A DNA stretch of 64,000 nt from Cerasicoccus frondis (lineage in GTDB: Bacteria; Verrucomicrobiota; Verrucomicrobiia; Opitutales; Cerasicoccaceae), in the NCBI GenBank assembly GCA_031296915.1, contig JAVDPC010000006.1:1-64000 (forward strand). The letters run 5' to 3'. Position 1 is the first letter of the stretch; each line of letters begins with the position of its first letter. Below the pieces are notes generated by a model. That model did no database searches. It was not told where the DNA came from and saw nothing but the letters and a program-made list of their open reading frames with translations. Below, piece by piece: positions 24,955 through 33,426 of the stretch. The position numbers were made by a program, and so were the translations under genes.

Positions 24955-26687
24955 AATGAAGGCAAATATACCACAAATCGAAATCCTGCATAGCGGTTTC
25001 GCATACGCCGGTTACTTATTTCAACGGGAACGTCGACCAACTGGTCGACTGCAGTCTCCACCGATCCACCAGCAATGTAGGCTTCACCCTCCCCTGGAAG
25101 CGAGGCGCTCTCCAGCCACTCCGCGACATTGCCTAGCAAGTCATGAAACCCCTGGCTGTTCGGCTTCAGGGTCGCAATCTCATGCGTGACCCCATCGGCA
25201 TTCTCCAGATTCCATGAAGATTCGCGTAAATTTACATAGCGCAGGCTGCCGACTGCGGCCTGAAACTCTTCCTCTGTAGGCAAACGCACTTCCTGCCCTA
25301 GCAGCCAGGCCACCCGCTGGCAAAAGTTATGAGCGTCGTCCCAATTCCCTGAATCCACTGGCAATAAATCACCAACGTGCCGACTCGGGTTGGCCTTGAG
25401 CATAACACTCATATAGAGCGCCTGGGAGACTTCAGTGCGCAGCATGCGCCAATCATCGCGCCCCTCGATAGGCAGCAACTGACCATAAATCCGGTCCTGC
25501 AGAAAGCTGATTTCGTCTTCCACCGCCGAGAGATACTGCATTTTCAGCAACGCATTCTCGCCCAAAATAGTGCTACGCGGAAATTGCTCAGTGAACTGCT
25601 GCACCTTGGGATAAAGCGCACGGATAATTTCGATAGCGCGCCATGAGGTGCGACTGCGCAAGGCTTCGTCGAGGCGCTTCATTTCAACTAAAATGCCATC
25701 GCCCAGATTACGGCTGAGGGCATTTTCACGCAGACTTTGCAATTCTTCCACCAGCACAGCACCAGCAAAGCGACTTTGAGGGAAATCCTGGTTGAGCTGT
25801 CTCTGCAGTCGGTAGGCATTTTGGTAGGCCTCAGCCGCGCCTGCGTGGTCCCCCTCCGATTCGGCCTGCTCGGCAGTCGCACGGAAGTTGCTGATGCGCT
25901 CATAGAGCCCGCTGGATTCCAGACTTGCCAGCTCCTGCTCCAGACGCGTTACGCGCTGCACATTGGCAAACTGTAGGCCGCGGTAGCGCATATTAAGTGA
26001 TTCTTGAATATCAATTGCGCTCTGATAGTGCAATTTTGCTTGGTTGAAATCTTCGATGCCGATGGCTGCTTTGGCTTTTTCTTCGGCGGCGACTGATTCC
26101 TCGTAGAGTGGCTTGGCTGTCAATTGATCGACCTTCCGGTTCAGCCGGGTGAACCGACGCTTATCATTTCGGTCCGCCAACTCATAAGTTTCGTTGAGCT
26201 TCTGTTGTAAATAAGCTGCGCGCTGCATGGACTGCAGCGCCTTGTCAAACTGCTCATCTGCTTCAAAGGCCAAGGCCTGCTCTTCCAATTGCACGCTTTC
26301 TTCATAAAGCGTTTTCCCGCGATAGTCATCCCTCAGCTTATAAAGTTCCTGACGATGCTCCGCTGTTTCAGTGTGATGCCCTCCCCGCATAGCCATATAC
26401 TCCGTAAGACCATCAATGGCCTCATCGAGCACGGCGTAATCTTCCTCCGTCGGGGCGCGTTGTTCCGCAAGGGCGCGAAACCGCTCTTCTTTCTGCTTGC
26501 TGAGCTCCAGGGTTTTATTCCCCTGCACTTCGTCGAACTCAACAACTGGTTTGCCCTGGTCGACTCGGGCCGGGCCGAGTTTAGTCAGAAAATAGGCGCC
26601 AGTCAGACAGGCACCAGTTAGTATCAGGATGCCAATGATCTTAAAGGGGACACGAAATCGGTAGAAAAAGCTACGGTCTCTGGACAT
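24951..26687 (-). CDS. Membrane-anchored helical-repeat protein with SUMF1 (FGE-sulfatase) domain
   Basis: About 578 residues from ATG 26687 (MSRDRSFFYRFRVPF); longer in-frame codons reach 26753 but would overlap the divergent tyrA region more. One membrane helix (IIGILILTGACLTGAYFL) anchors a long alpha-helical, TPR/coiled-coil-like stretch (residues about 50-400) built on repeats of the type LYEESVxxEE, YQSAIDIQESLNMRY and YQNAYRLQRQLN. The C-terminal 170 residues are SUMF1-like: TEVSQALYMSVM, WDDAHNFCQRVAWLLGQEVRLPTEEEFQAA, GFHDLLGNVAEWLES, RNRYAGFRFV. Catalytic cysteines of formylglycine-generating enzymes are not evident, so it is probably a structural or binding variant facing the periplasm. 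Confidence 0.75.
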   Translation of the reverse strand: MSRDRSFFYRFRVPFKIIGILILTGACLTGAYFLTKLGPARVDQGKPVVEFDEVQGNKTLELSKQKEERFRALAEQRAPTEEDYAVLDEAIDGLTEYMAMRGGHHTETAEHRQELYKLRDDYRGKTLYEESVQLEEQALAFEADEQFDKALQSMQRAAYLQQKLNETYELADRNDKRRFTRLNRKVDQLTAKPLYEESVAAEEKAKAAIGIEDFNQAKLHYQSAIDIQESLNMRYRGLQFANVQRVTRLEQELASLESSGLYERISNFRATAEQAESEGDHAGAAEAYQNAYRLQRQLNQDFPQSRFAGAVLVEELQSLRENALSRNLGDGILVEMKRLDEALRSRTSWRAIEIIRALYPKVQQFTEQFPRSTILGENALLKMQYLSAVEDEISFLQDRIYGQLLPIEGRDDWRMLRTEVSQALYMSVMLKANPSRHVGDLLPVDSGNWDDAHNFCQRVAWLLGQEVRLPTEEEFQAAVGSLRYVNLRESSWNLENADGVTHEIATLKPNSQGFHDLLGNVAEWLESASLPGEGEAYIAGGSVETAVDQLVDVPVEISNRRMRNRYAGFRFVVYLPSL

Positions 26688-26796
26688 GAAAAACCTTCTT
26701 ATTTGTGGCAGGATACTGGTCTTGGCCAGCAAAATCCCGGCAAATGGCGGCAATTCGGGCTCGCCATCCGCAATCTACGACAAATGCTCGGACGCC

Positions 26797-27645
26797 ATGT
26801 TTCAACAAGCGACCATTTTAGCCCCGGGCCTGCTTGGAGCTTCCCTGCTCATGGCGCTCAAGGAGAGCGGCCTGGCCAAGCGAACCGTTGCCTGGGCGCG
26901 CCGTGCAGAAACGCGTATTCAATGCGAGGCGCAACCCTGGTGCGACGCCGTTCATCAAACGGCTCCAGAGGCCGTCGACGGCTCTGACTTGGTGGTCCTC
27001 TGCCCACCAGTGGAATACATCGTGCCCCTGCTCCAGGACATTGCTCCAAACTTGATGCCCGGCGCACTCGTAACCGATGTAGGCAGCACCAAGAGCTTGA
27101 TCTGTCGCGATGCGCGCGCTCTTGATGGCGAATGGACTTTCGTCGGCTCCCACCCCATGACCGGCTCCGAGAAAACTGGCCTAGCCAACGCCACCCCTAG
27201 CCTCTTTCCAGGTCGCGCCTGCTTCGTAACGCCACTCACCGACACGCCCACCGACGCCGTTGAGCGCACGGTCCGCCTCTGGCGAGAGCTCGGCATGGAG
27301 GTCGCCACGACTTCCCCTGAAAAGCACGACGAGATTGTCGCGCACATCAGCCACCTGCCTCACCTACTGGCGTCCACGCTCTGTAGCTACCTCGCCACCC
27401 AGGACCACAATTGGCGTAACTTCGCAGCTGGCGGACTGCGCGACACCACACGCGTCGCCTCCGGGGACCCAGCGATGTGGAAAGCCATTGTCTCACACAA
27501 CAAAGAAGAGATCATCCGGTCGCTGGATGGCTTTGAGCGGGAGCTCCAACGCCTCCGCAGCGCCTTGCACAATGAGCAATATTTCGAGGTGCTCAATCAA
27601 CTCGAACGCGCCAAAGACTACCGCGACCGCCTGCGAGTCAAGTGA
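26797..27645 (+). CDS. tyrA: Prephenate dehydrogenase
   Basis: About 282 residues from ATG 26797, which begins at the Rossmann strand (MFQQATILAPGLLGASLLMAL); upstream in-frame sequence to 26686 has no family match. It oxidises and decarboxylates prephenate to 4-hydroxyphenylpyruvate in tyrosine synthesis. Landmarks are DLVVLCPPVEYIVPLL, VTDVGSTKSLI, FVGSHPMTGSEKTGL, HDEIVAHISHLPHLLASTL, and FAAGGLRDTTRVASGDPAMWKAI. The first glycine of the usual GxGxxG is Ala here (APGLLGAS), which may affect NAD versus NADP use. It diverges from the SUMF1-domain gene and converges with aat 29 bp on. Confidence 0.88.
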   Translation: MFQQATILAPGLLGASLLMALKESGLAKRTVAWARRAETRIQCEAQPWCDAVHQTAPEAVDGSDLVVLCPPVEYIVPLLQDIAPNLMPGALVTDVGSTKSLICRDARALDGEWTFVGSHPMTGSEKTGLANATPSLFPGRACFVTPLTDTPTDAVERTVRLWRELGMEVATTSPEKHDEIVAHISHLPHLLASTLCSYLATQDHNWRNFAAGGLRDTTRVASGDPAMWKAIVSHNKEEIIRSLDGFERELQRLRSALHNEQYFEVLNQLERAKDYRDRLRVK

Positions 27646-27674
27646 TCGGACGTTCGATCAAAACCTCAACGAAA

Positions 27675-28394
27675 TCACCAGCACCCGGACTCTCGCACCG
27701 CAATCGAAAGTTCGTCAAGGAACTGATCACGGCGCCACTCAGTCGCGCCAAAACGCGCCAGATGGCTCGTCGGCTGCTGACAGTCGATAAAGCGAAATCC
27801 GCTATCGCGCAGACGCAGCGCCAAGGTTGCAAATGCGACCTTACTGGCGTCTGGGCGCCGGAAAAACATCGATTCACCGGCAAACATTGATCCCATCGCA
27901 ATGCCATAGCAGCCGCCTGCCAATGCGCCGTCGCGCCAACATTCCACACTGTGGGCAATGCCCGCCCGGTGAAGCGCCTCGTAGCCAGCAATGATTTCTT
28001 CCGTAATCCAAGTGCCATCCTGCCCTGGCCTAGGGGCATCGGCGCACGCACGTATCACTTCGCCAAAGGATTGATCATAAGTGACTTTCCAGTGTGGCTT
28101 ACGCATCTCTTTGGCTAGGCTTCGCTGGATTTTCAGCTCAGCCGGTCGCAACACAAAGCGCGGGTCCGGGCTCCACCATAAAATTGGCTGCCCAGGCGAA
28201 TACCAAGGAAAGACGCCATGCCGATAGGCGTCTTTAAGCATAGGCGCTGTCAACTCCCCCCCCATGGCCAGTGGCGCATCGCGCGGGGCATACCGAGGAT
28301 TGGGAAACAACGAACCTGGCGGCGATTCCGACATAGCTTTCAGTTTGCCTCCGATGCGCCCCAAATTCCAGCCTCGATCACAGTTAATTTTCAT
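27675..28394 (-). CDS. aat: Leucyl/phenylalanyl-tRNA-protein transferase
   Basis: About 239 residues if started at ATG 28394, which has a GGAGG ribosome-binding site 9 nt upstream and gives nearly the E. coli length (234); ATG 28334 is a plausible later start. The enzyme adds Leu or Phe from tRNA to N-terminal Arg/Lys, marking proteins for ClpS-ClpAP. Motifs are LAMGGELTAPMLKDAYRHGVFPWYSPGQPILWWSPDPR, SFGEVIRACADAPR, TWITEEIIAGYEALHRAGIAHSVECW, AGGCYGIAMGSMFAGESMFF and FIDCQQPTSHLARFGA, each conserved in Aat (given in pieces here). It stands alone on the minus strand. Confidence 0.92.
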   Translation of the reverse strand: MKINCDRGWNLGRIGGKLKAMSESPPGSLFPNPRYAPRDAPLAMGGELTAPMLKDAYRHGVFPWYSPGQPILWWSPDPRFVLRPAELKIQRSLAKEMRKPHWKVTYDQSFGEVIRACADAPRPGQDGTWITEEIIAGYEALHRAGIAHSVECWRDGALAGGCYGIAMGSMFAGESMFFRRPDASKVAFATLALRLRDSGFRFIDCQQPTSHLARFGATEWRRDQFLDELSIAVRESGCW

Positions 28395-28641
28395 CCGCTG
28401 AGTCCTCCTTGAGCGAATCGAACCAGTGCTTGCACGAAAAACTCTTTTCCCGTCGTAAACTGCCATCGGCCGTGCCAACAAAGGGCCAGAGGGAGGCGCA
28501 CAACCGCAAACTTAGTTCCAGAAAGGAATAAAAAACTTTGCCTTAAATCGTAAGAACATGGACCTAAAACACGGGATAATAGATTCAATGAGCAAGCCCC
28601 TTCCCTATTGCGCTTGAGCGGAAATCTGATTTGCTCCCCCT

Positions 28642-29007
28642 ATGCCTGAAGAATCCAATTCGCCGAAGACCGACGTGACGAATCTTGTCGAAGACGCTAC
28701 CTTTGACTACACCATGGGAGACAACGAAGCCGCACTGGCCAAGCTCCGTGAAGCCGTCGAACTGGACCGCGATTCCTTCGACGCCTGGCACGCCATGACC
28801 GAGGTCTATTTCTCCATGCGGGAGTTCCACGAAGCGCTCAAAGCCGCCGAGCAGGCGTTTCGCGTGAACAATGGCGACATTCACATCAACACCTCACTCT
28901 CCCGCATTCACATGGAACTAGGCGACAAGCCCACGGCCGAACACTTCGGCGCGCAGGCTCGCATGCTGGGCTGGAAGCAGCAGCTTCAGGAGCCGGACGA
29001 GGATTGA
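28642..29007 (+). CDS. Small TPR protein
   Basis: A 121-residue soluble protein with about two and a half tetratricopeptide units: YTMGDNEAALAKLREAVELD, FDAWHAMTEVYFSMREFHEALKAAEQAF, then INTSLSRIHMELGDKPTAEHFGAQA. TPRs mediate protein binding. It is 160 bp before a GspF-like gene on the same strand, but a functional link is not established. Confidence 0.75.
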   Translation: MPEESNSPKTDVTNLVEDATFDYTMGDNEAALAKLREAVELDRDSFDAWHAMTEVYFSMREFHEALKAAEQAFRVNNGDIHINTSLSRIHMELGDKPTAEHFGAQARMLGWKQQLQEPDED

Positions 29008-29167
29008 TAACGGTGTCTTGGCTCCAGGTTCTTATTGCTCGGTTACTGAAGGACTAACAAACGAAAGCGCCACTGCCCGAAACAACATTAGACAAGGATT
29101 AACTACCGCGTGCGGCCTCGCCGCAAGACGAGCCAATAACCACGCACCAGCGCATCAGATCTCCCAC

Positions 29168-30154
29168 ATGGCCCTCTCCCATAAAAAACTCGCATCCTGG
29201 TATCTCCAACTGGCCCAGACCATGGAGAGCGGCGTAGCGCTACCGGCAGCCCTGGATACCTGCCTGGGCGCCCCGCCTACCGGCCGCCGCCAAATGTCTA
29301 ACAACCTTCAGGCGGGTATGGATGTGGACGAGATGCTCAAGCATGCGCCCAGTTGGTTGCCCAAGAAGGACCGTTTTTTCTGGTCTGCGGCGGCGCACAG
29401 CGGACGCCTGCCTCAAACGTTGCGCACGCTGGCCGATCAACACAAACGCATGGGCGCAGCCAAGCTGAAACTGATCCTCGGCGGGCTTTACCCAGTCGGC
29501 ATGCTCACGCTGGCTGGCATCGTCATCCCGATCATGCTGGGCATCGATTTCGAGGCGGGCGTAAGCAGCTTGAGCGATGTGTTCAATCCACAATACTTTT
29601 CCCGGGTCGCCATCATCGAAGGGTCACTGTGGGGCGGCATCATCCTGCTCTTCATCCTCGCCAAGCTGGATAGCCCGATCTTACCGCTGCTGGCCAAGTT
29701 TTTACCGGGCTTCCGTGGCCATGCACGGAATCAGGCGCTGGCGGACTTCTCCTACGCGCTGGGCGCGTTTCTGGAGGCAGGCACCCCTATCGGCAAAGCC
29801 TGGGCTGGCGCGGGCATGGTGACCAACCAGTCGAAATTCAAACGCGTAGGCATCGCCATGCGCAACCGGATCGAAGACGGCGCCACGCCTTCCGAACACC
29901 TCATGAAACATCGCAACTGCTTTCCCGAGGACTTCCGCTCGCTCTACACAACGGGCGAGAAAACCGGCCAATTGGATAAAAATCTCGTCGTTCTCGGCCA
30001 GCAATACCAACAAAGCGCCAACAGCGCGATGACCTTTACCAGCATCTTCTACCCCGCGATCATGTTTGTCTGCATCGCAGGCGTCATCGTTTATGCGATT
30101 ATTCGGTTTTATGCCTCCTACCTACAGGGCATGACGAATCTCATGCAGCAGTGA
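29168..30154 (+). CDS. Type II secretion/type IV pilus GspF-PilC-like membrane protein
   Basis: About 328 residues from ATG 29168, where the family sequence begins (MALSHKKLASWYLQLAQTME); the frame is open further upstream. Two T2SF domains are seen: residues 1-80 and about 185-300, each followed by hydrophobic helices (GGLYPVGMLTLAGIVIPIML; GGIILLFILA; FTSIFYPAIMFVCIAGVIVYAI). Motifs LADFSYALGAFLEAGTPIGKAW and DFRSLYTTGEKTGQLDKNL are typical. At 328 residues it is shorter than usual PilC/GspF (about 400). No secretion ATPase, pilin or secretin gene is in the window. It overlaps the next gene by 4 bp (GTGA). Confidence 0.8.
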   Translation: MALSHKKLASWYLQLAQTMESGVALPAALDTCLGAPPTGRRQMSNNLQAGMDVDEMLKHAPSWLPKKDRFFWSAAAHSGRLPQTLRTLADQHKRMGAAKLKLILGGLYPVGMLTLAGIVIPIMLGIDFEAGVSSLSDVFNPQYFSRVAIIEGSLWGGIILLFILAKLDSPILPLLAKFLPGFRGHARNQALADFSYALGAFLEAGTPIGKAWAGAGMVTNQSKFKRVGIAMRNRIEDGATPSEHLMKHRNCFPEDFRSLYTTGEKTGQLDKNLVVLGQQYQQSANSAMTFTSIFYPAIMFVCIAGVIVYAIIRFYASYLQGMTNLMQQ

Positions 30155-30927
30155 AAAAGCCATTCCTAGCTCTGTTGGCGCTCATAGTCATTGCAGCCGC
30201 TTTCAGCCTCGGCTACCAGTTTGGGCGCGATTCCACGCCGACGACCATCACCCGGCCAAGCGTTTCGCAAACAACCACTCTCCCCCCGAAAATCGAACTG
30301 ATCGCCACAACTGCAACAACCGACGAACCAGATCTGAAAGCATTACAGGCAGAACTCGAGCGCACGCTGGTCGAGCGCGAGGCGCTTGAGGCCGAAGTCG
30401 AACGCCTAACCGTTCCCCAGACGCTACACGACTGGTTGCTCGACCGGGCTCTCAATAACGAAAGGCTGGATGACATTATAGACAACGATGAGCTCTATCC
30501 CCGCCAAGCATTGTATGACTTTCTGAATCTTGAAGAGGACCAACGCGCTACCTTTGACCAAATCAACGAAAACATGGTCCAAGAGCTCAAGGCGTGGGAG
30601 GCTGAGAACGTCACATTGATCACCCAGGAGGACAATAAGGTCAAATACGACATTCCGCCGGCGCCGTTGAGCATCCGCGACCAGACCATTGATGAGACAA
30701 ACCGCGCTTTCACCGGCGAAACAGCCCAATGGCTGGACGCCTACCTCACCAAAGCCTTCGCACCGCAAATCGACGCCCGGAGCATCGAACTGCGGATTCA
30801 GCAGGGCGGAACTGGAGTAAACTACACGCTCGAATACAGGACCAAATCATCCAGCAGCTCGCATTCCTGGCAGAGCCATAACGGCGAACAACTGAAACGC
30901 TGGGATCATCTATTCGAGCTGGAGTGA
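30151..30927 (+). CDS. Uncharacterised membrane-anchored protein
   Basis: A 258-residue product starting at GTG 30151, overlapping the TGA of the GspF-like gene. One N-terminal membrane helix (FLALLALIVIAAAFSLGYQFG) is followed by a Thr/Ser-rich linker, a coiled coil at about residues 58-90 (LKALQAELERTLVEREALEAEVERL, given as one heptad region) and a mixed alpha/beta domain with QLKRWDHLFELE at the end. No family is recognised. The translational coupling suggests that it works with the GspF-like protein, perhaps as a stalk. Confidence 0.6.
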   Translation: MKKPFLALLALIVIAAAFSLGYQFGRDSTPTTITRPSVSQTTTLPPKIELIATTATTDEPDLKALQAELERTLVEREALEAEVERLTVPQTLHDWLLDRALNNERLDDIIDNDELYPRQALYDFLNLEEDQRATFDQINENMVQELKAWEAENVTLITQEDNKVKYDIPPAPLSIRDQTIDETNRAFTGETAQWLDAYLTKAFAPQIDARSIELRIQQGGTGVNYTLEYRTKSSSSSHSWQSHNGEQLKRWDHLFELE

Positions 30928-30980
30928 CGTCGCAATCGGCCACGCTTGATATTTGTGGCAATTTGCCACAGTTTAAAGAC

Positions 30981-31259
30981 ATGAGCCAATCAGTCCGCCT
31001 CAGTGACGAACTCGTCAATCGGGCAAAGGTCCAATCCGCCAAATTCCACCGCTCGGCCGCACAGCAAATCGAGCACTGGCCTGCGCTTGGGCAACTGATG
31101 GAACCCGCCCTGTCGTTTCCAGTACAGGAGAAGGCCCTTGAGACATTAACCCGCGAATTTGATGATGCGCTTGCCGAGGTTGATTCCCCGGAGACCATTG
31201 CGCGCACACAGGCATACATTCGCGAACATACGGGTAAAATCATCGCCCGCGATGCATGA
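30981..31259 (+). CDS. ParD-like antitoxin
   Basis: A 92-residue protein from ATG 30981 (SQSVRLSDELVNRAKVQSAK, then FHRSAAQQIEHWPALGQLME), matching the ParD_like family: a ribbon-helix-helix-type DNA-binding start followed by a helical toxin-binding tail (LETLTREFDDALAEVDSPE). Such antitoxins usually precede a zeta-toxin-like 'predicted ABC-type ATPase'. Here the gene is intact, but the following toxin reading frame is destroyed (next entry). It would now be an orphan antitoxin or DNA-binding protein. An upstream in-frame start at 30924 overlaps the previous gene. Confidence 0.78.
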   Translation: MSQSVRLSDELVNRAKVQSAKFHRSAAQQIEHWPALGQLMEPALSFPVQEKALETLTREFDDALAEVDSPETIARTQAYIREHTGKIIARDA

Positions 31260-31560
31260 GTCGCCCTTTGTTGGGATCGACAGTCCAGAGATATCCCTCA
31301 GGCGCGTCCAACAAAGCGTGCAAGCCGGCGGACATGATGTGCCGAAAGATAAATTAATGGCCCGTATACGCGAACCATGAAGAATCTGGAAAGGGCTATT
31401 GCTACGCTTCCCTGGATAAACCTTTACGACAATGGCGACATCAAGCCATCCACATCGGCTCATTGCCCAATTTCGCAATGGGAAGCTGGCCCAGCGAGTC
31501 TTGACCAAAGGCGACAGCCCGCCATGGGCGCTGCAGTTTTTGGCAGCTAGAGAGCACTTT
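31252..31560 (+). pseudogene. Decayed zeta-type toxin/ABC-type ATPase remnant
   Basis: Only the C-terminal part of a COG4185-type toxin remains, spread over two frames. From 31252: FVGIDSPEISLRRVQQSVQA, GGHDVPKDKLMAR (matches the family's FVGLDSPELS...GGHDVP). From about 31371 in another frame: RTMKNLERAIATLPWINLYD, NGDIKPS. From about 31447 back in the first frame: HRLIAQFRNGKLAQRVLTKG. The N-terminal half with the Walker A motif is missing: the antitoxin stop (31257-31259) lies inside the first codons of the fragment. At least one large deletion and two frameshifts are needed. The palindromic repeat copy B starts at its 3' end. Confidence 0.7.
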
Positions 31561-31626
31561 TCATCTAGATTGGCCGAGTCAGGTGGGGTAGAGATTGGAT
31601 GCAGCGCAAGGCGGCTTTGATTGAGC
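31549..31626. repeat. Palindromic dispersed repeat, copy B
   Basis: Shares agagcacttttcatctaga (31551-31569) with the reverse complement of copy A at 53-71, continues with tggccgagtcagg, and after a variable middle ends in aaggcggcttt near 31,609-31,619 and ttgagcg. The left inverted repeat is more degraded than in copy A. It lies between the toxin remnant and the convergent ankyrin gene. The next 72 bp, to 31,698, hold a small stem (gggctggaagccc) and nothing else that I can identify. Confidence 0.55.
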
Positions 31627-31698
31627 GGGCTGGAAGCCCGTGATTGAAATGCCAACGCCGCGAACTTCCAATCTGGCCCCAAGCCCAAAACCGAGTGC

Positions 31699-32991
31699 TT
31701 AACCAGTCACTTCAATGGCCTCCAGATATTCGGCCGCGTCCCGGGCTTTCCCATAACGCGCCCAATTCAAGGGTGTCGCGTGGTAAGTGTCATCTTCAAT
31801 GCTCGTGGATAAGCCCAACTCGACCAAAAACTTCACAATCGCGACCTCGTTACAGATCGCCGCCTGATGCAAGAGCGTGTAGCCCTTGGTCCCAAAAGCG
31901 TTGGAATCAACTGGGCGCTGCAAGTCGACGCCCAATTCCGCCATGCGGCGCAGCAACGTCAAGTTGCCGCACTGGCAAGCAAGGTCGGCCAACTGCATCA
32001 ACTTGTCGACGGACTCAGCGGAAACATCCACTTCTTGCCCTAACACGATCCTGGCGGGAGTCTGCAACTGAGCGCCGTGGCCCAGCAACAATTCAACCAT
32101 CCCAGGTTTGTCTTCGATTACCGCCAAATCCAACGCGGTGTGGCCGTTGACGTCAGTGGCGTCAACTCTGGCGCCAAGGGCGATCAGCTTTTCCAGCGAG
32201 GCGGACTGCCCTTTGATGACCGCAAGGTGCACCGGCAGGCGACGCTGCTCATAGGAAGCCATCGGACGCTCCAGCGCATCGGCGTATTTTTTGACGAGAT
32301 TCTCGATCTCATCAACCACGCCCAACGCCACGGCGGAGTAGATGTTGTGCCGGGCGCTATTAGCCAGGAGCAACTCTGCGACATCCAAGTGAACCACACG
32401 GAAGCACGTCGCCCAGCCAATCACATCCAAGCCATGCTCGTCGCCAAAGCCGTTGGGGTCGGCCCCGTGATCGAGCAGCAGGCGCACGATTTCCAGAAAT
32501 CCCTGCTCCGCCGCGAAATGAATCGGAAAAGCATTGTCGCCCTCACAGCGGATATCGGGGTCGGCGAGCCGGTCCAAAAGTAATTGGACGGCGTCATTGT
32601 TGCCACGCCACGCAGCAAAGTGCAATGCGGTGCGTTTGCCCTCGCCGCCACGTTCGTCGATCAGGTGCGGCTGCTCGTCCAGGATCGAGGCCAGCGTGTT
32701 GACATCTCCACTTTCCGCCGCAGTCAAGAGAGCCGCCAGCATAGCCTCGCTGGACTTCGGTTGACGGGCGAGAACTGATTCTTTCAGCACAGACCAGCTT
32801 TTGAAGCCGTAGCGCCGCGCGATCACGAGTTGCGCCTTGCTGAGCGTCAGGCTTCCGCTGAAGCCGGGCAACACGGCGATAATTTTGGCTCGGGCGTCGG
32901 CGTTATTGGCGCGATTTGCCCGCAAGAGTTCCTTGGCTTGGCGCTTGAGTTGGGCCAAATCCGGATTTTCCGGCAGTTGAATGCTATCCAT
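31699..32991 (-). CDS. Ankyrin-repeat protein
   Basis: A 430-residue soluble protein. An N-terminal helical segment (LAQLKRQAKELLRANRANN...LSKAQLVIARRYGFKSWSVL) is common ahead of ankyrin arrays in bacteria. About seven ankyrin units follow, best seen as TALHFAAWRGNNDAVQLLLD, FPIHFAAEQGFLEIVRLLLD, HGADPNG, LPVHLAVIKGQSASLEKLIA, TALDLAVIEDKPGMVELLLG, and TLLHQAAICNEVAIVKFLVE. These repeats bind proteins; the partner is unknown. No signal peptide is present. It is monocistronic and convergent with the toxin remnant. Confidence 0.88.
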   Translation of the reverse strand: MDSIQLPENPDLAQLKRQAKELLRANRANNADARAKIIAVLPGFSGSLTLSKAQLVIARRYGFKSWSVLKESVLARQPKSSEAMLAALLTAAESGDVNTLASILDEQPHLIDERGGEGKRTALHFAAWRGNNDAVQLLLDRLADPDIRCEGDNAFPIHFAAEQGFLEIVRLLLDHGADPNGFGDEHGLDVIGWATCFRVVHLDVAELLLANSARHNIYSAVALGVVDEIENLVKKYADALERPMASYEQRRLPVHLAVIKGQSASLEKLIALGARVDATDVNGHTALDLAVIEDKPGMVELLLGHGAQLQTPARIVLGQEVDVSAESVDKLMQLADLACQCGNLTLLRRMAELGVDLQRPVDSNAFGTKGYTLLHQAAICNEVAIVKFLVELGLSTSIEDDTYHATPLNWARYGKARDAAEYLEAIEVTG

Positions 32992-33426
32992 TGAATGCTT
33001 CTTTCACTTTTTAGCCAGGCGCCCGCATATCCAGCCGAAAGAAGATTCAGGAGAATCTGCTAGATGAATGTATGAATTTCCTGGTGGACTCAGTCCTTTC
33101 CGCGGGCCGGAAGCAGCCAGTGTCACTGCATTTCCAGTTCTGTGACGAAGCCAAACGCTTTACAAGACATAAACCGGCTTAGAGCGACATTTTGACGCCT
33201 ACCATGCATGAGACTAATTCTCAAACCGAAAAAGTTTTTGCATTTTGGATAAAGGCGCCCAAATTTCTGATTTTCCCCCAATGGGACGCTCTGCTCAGTA
33301 ACTCTCTACATCCTGCGGTTGACCGACGGTCGTCCGTCGGATCGCGTTGCCGAGCAGGACAACGCCGGGCACACGCCCTGCTTCATAGATAGCTTGAACT
33401 TTAACTATTATAATACGCATCGCTTT
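32992..33426. other. 435-bp divergent intergenic region upstream of gltB
   Basis: This gap lies between the ankyrin gene start and the gltB start. It contains a perfect 7-bp stem with a 4-nt loop, ccgacgg/ccgtcgg, at 33323-33340, followed by gcgttg/caacgc at about 33,345-33,366, so the gltB leader could fold into two consecutive hairpins. A TATAAT hexamer at 33409-33414 is only 12 nt from the start codon and has no matching -35. I see no gene in the gap. Confidence 0.5.

Noticed and set aside
33409..33414. TATAAT as a gltB -10 box
   Set aside because: It is only 12 nt before the start codon and lacks a -35 hexamer at 16-18 bp.
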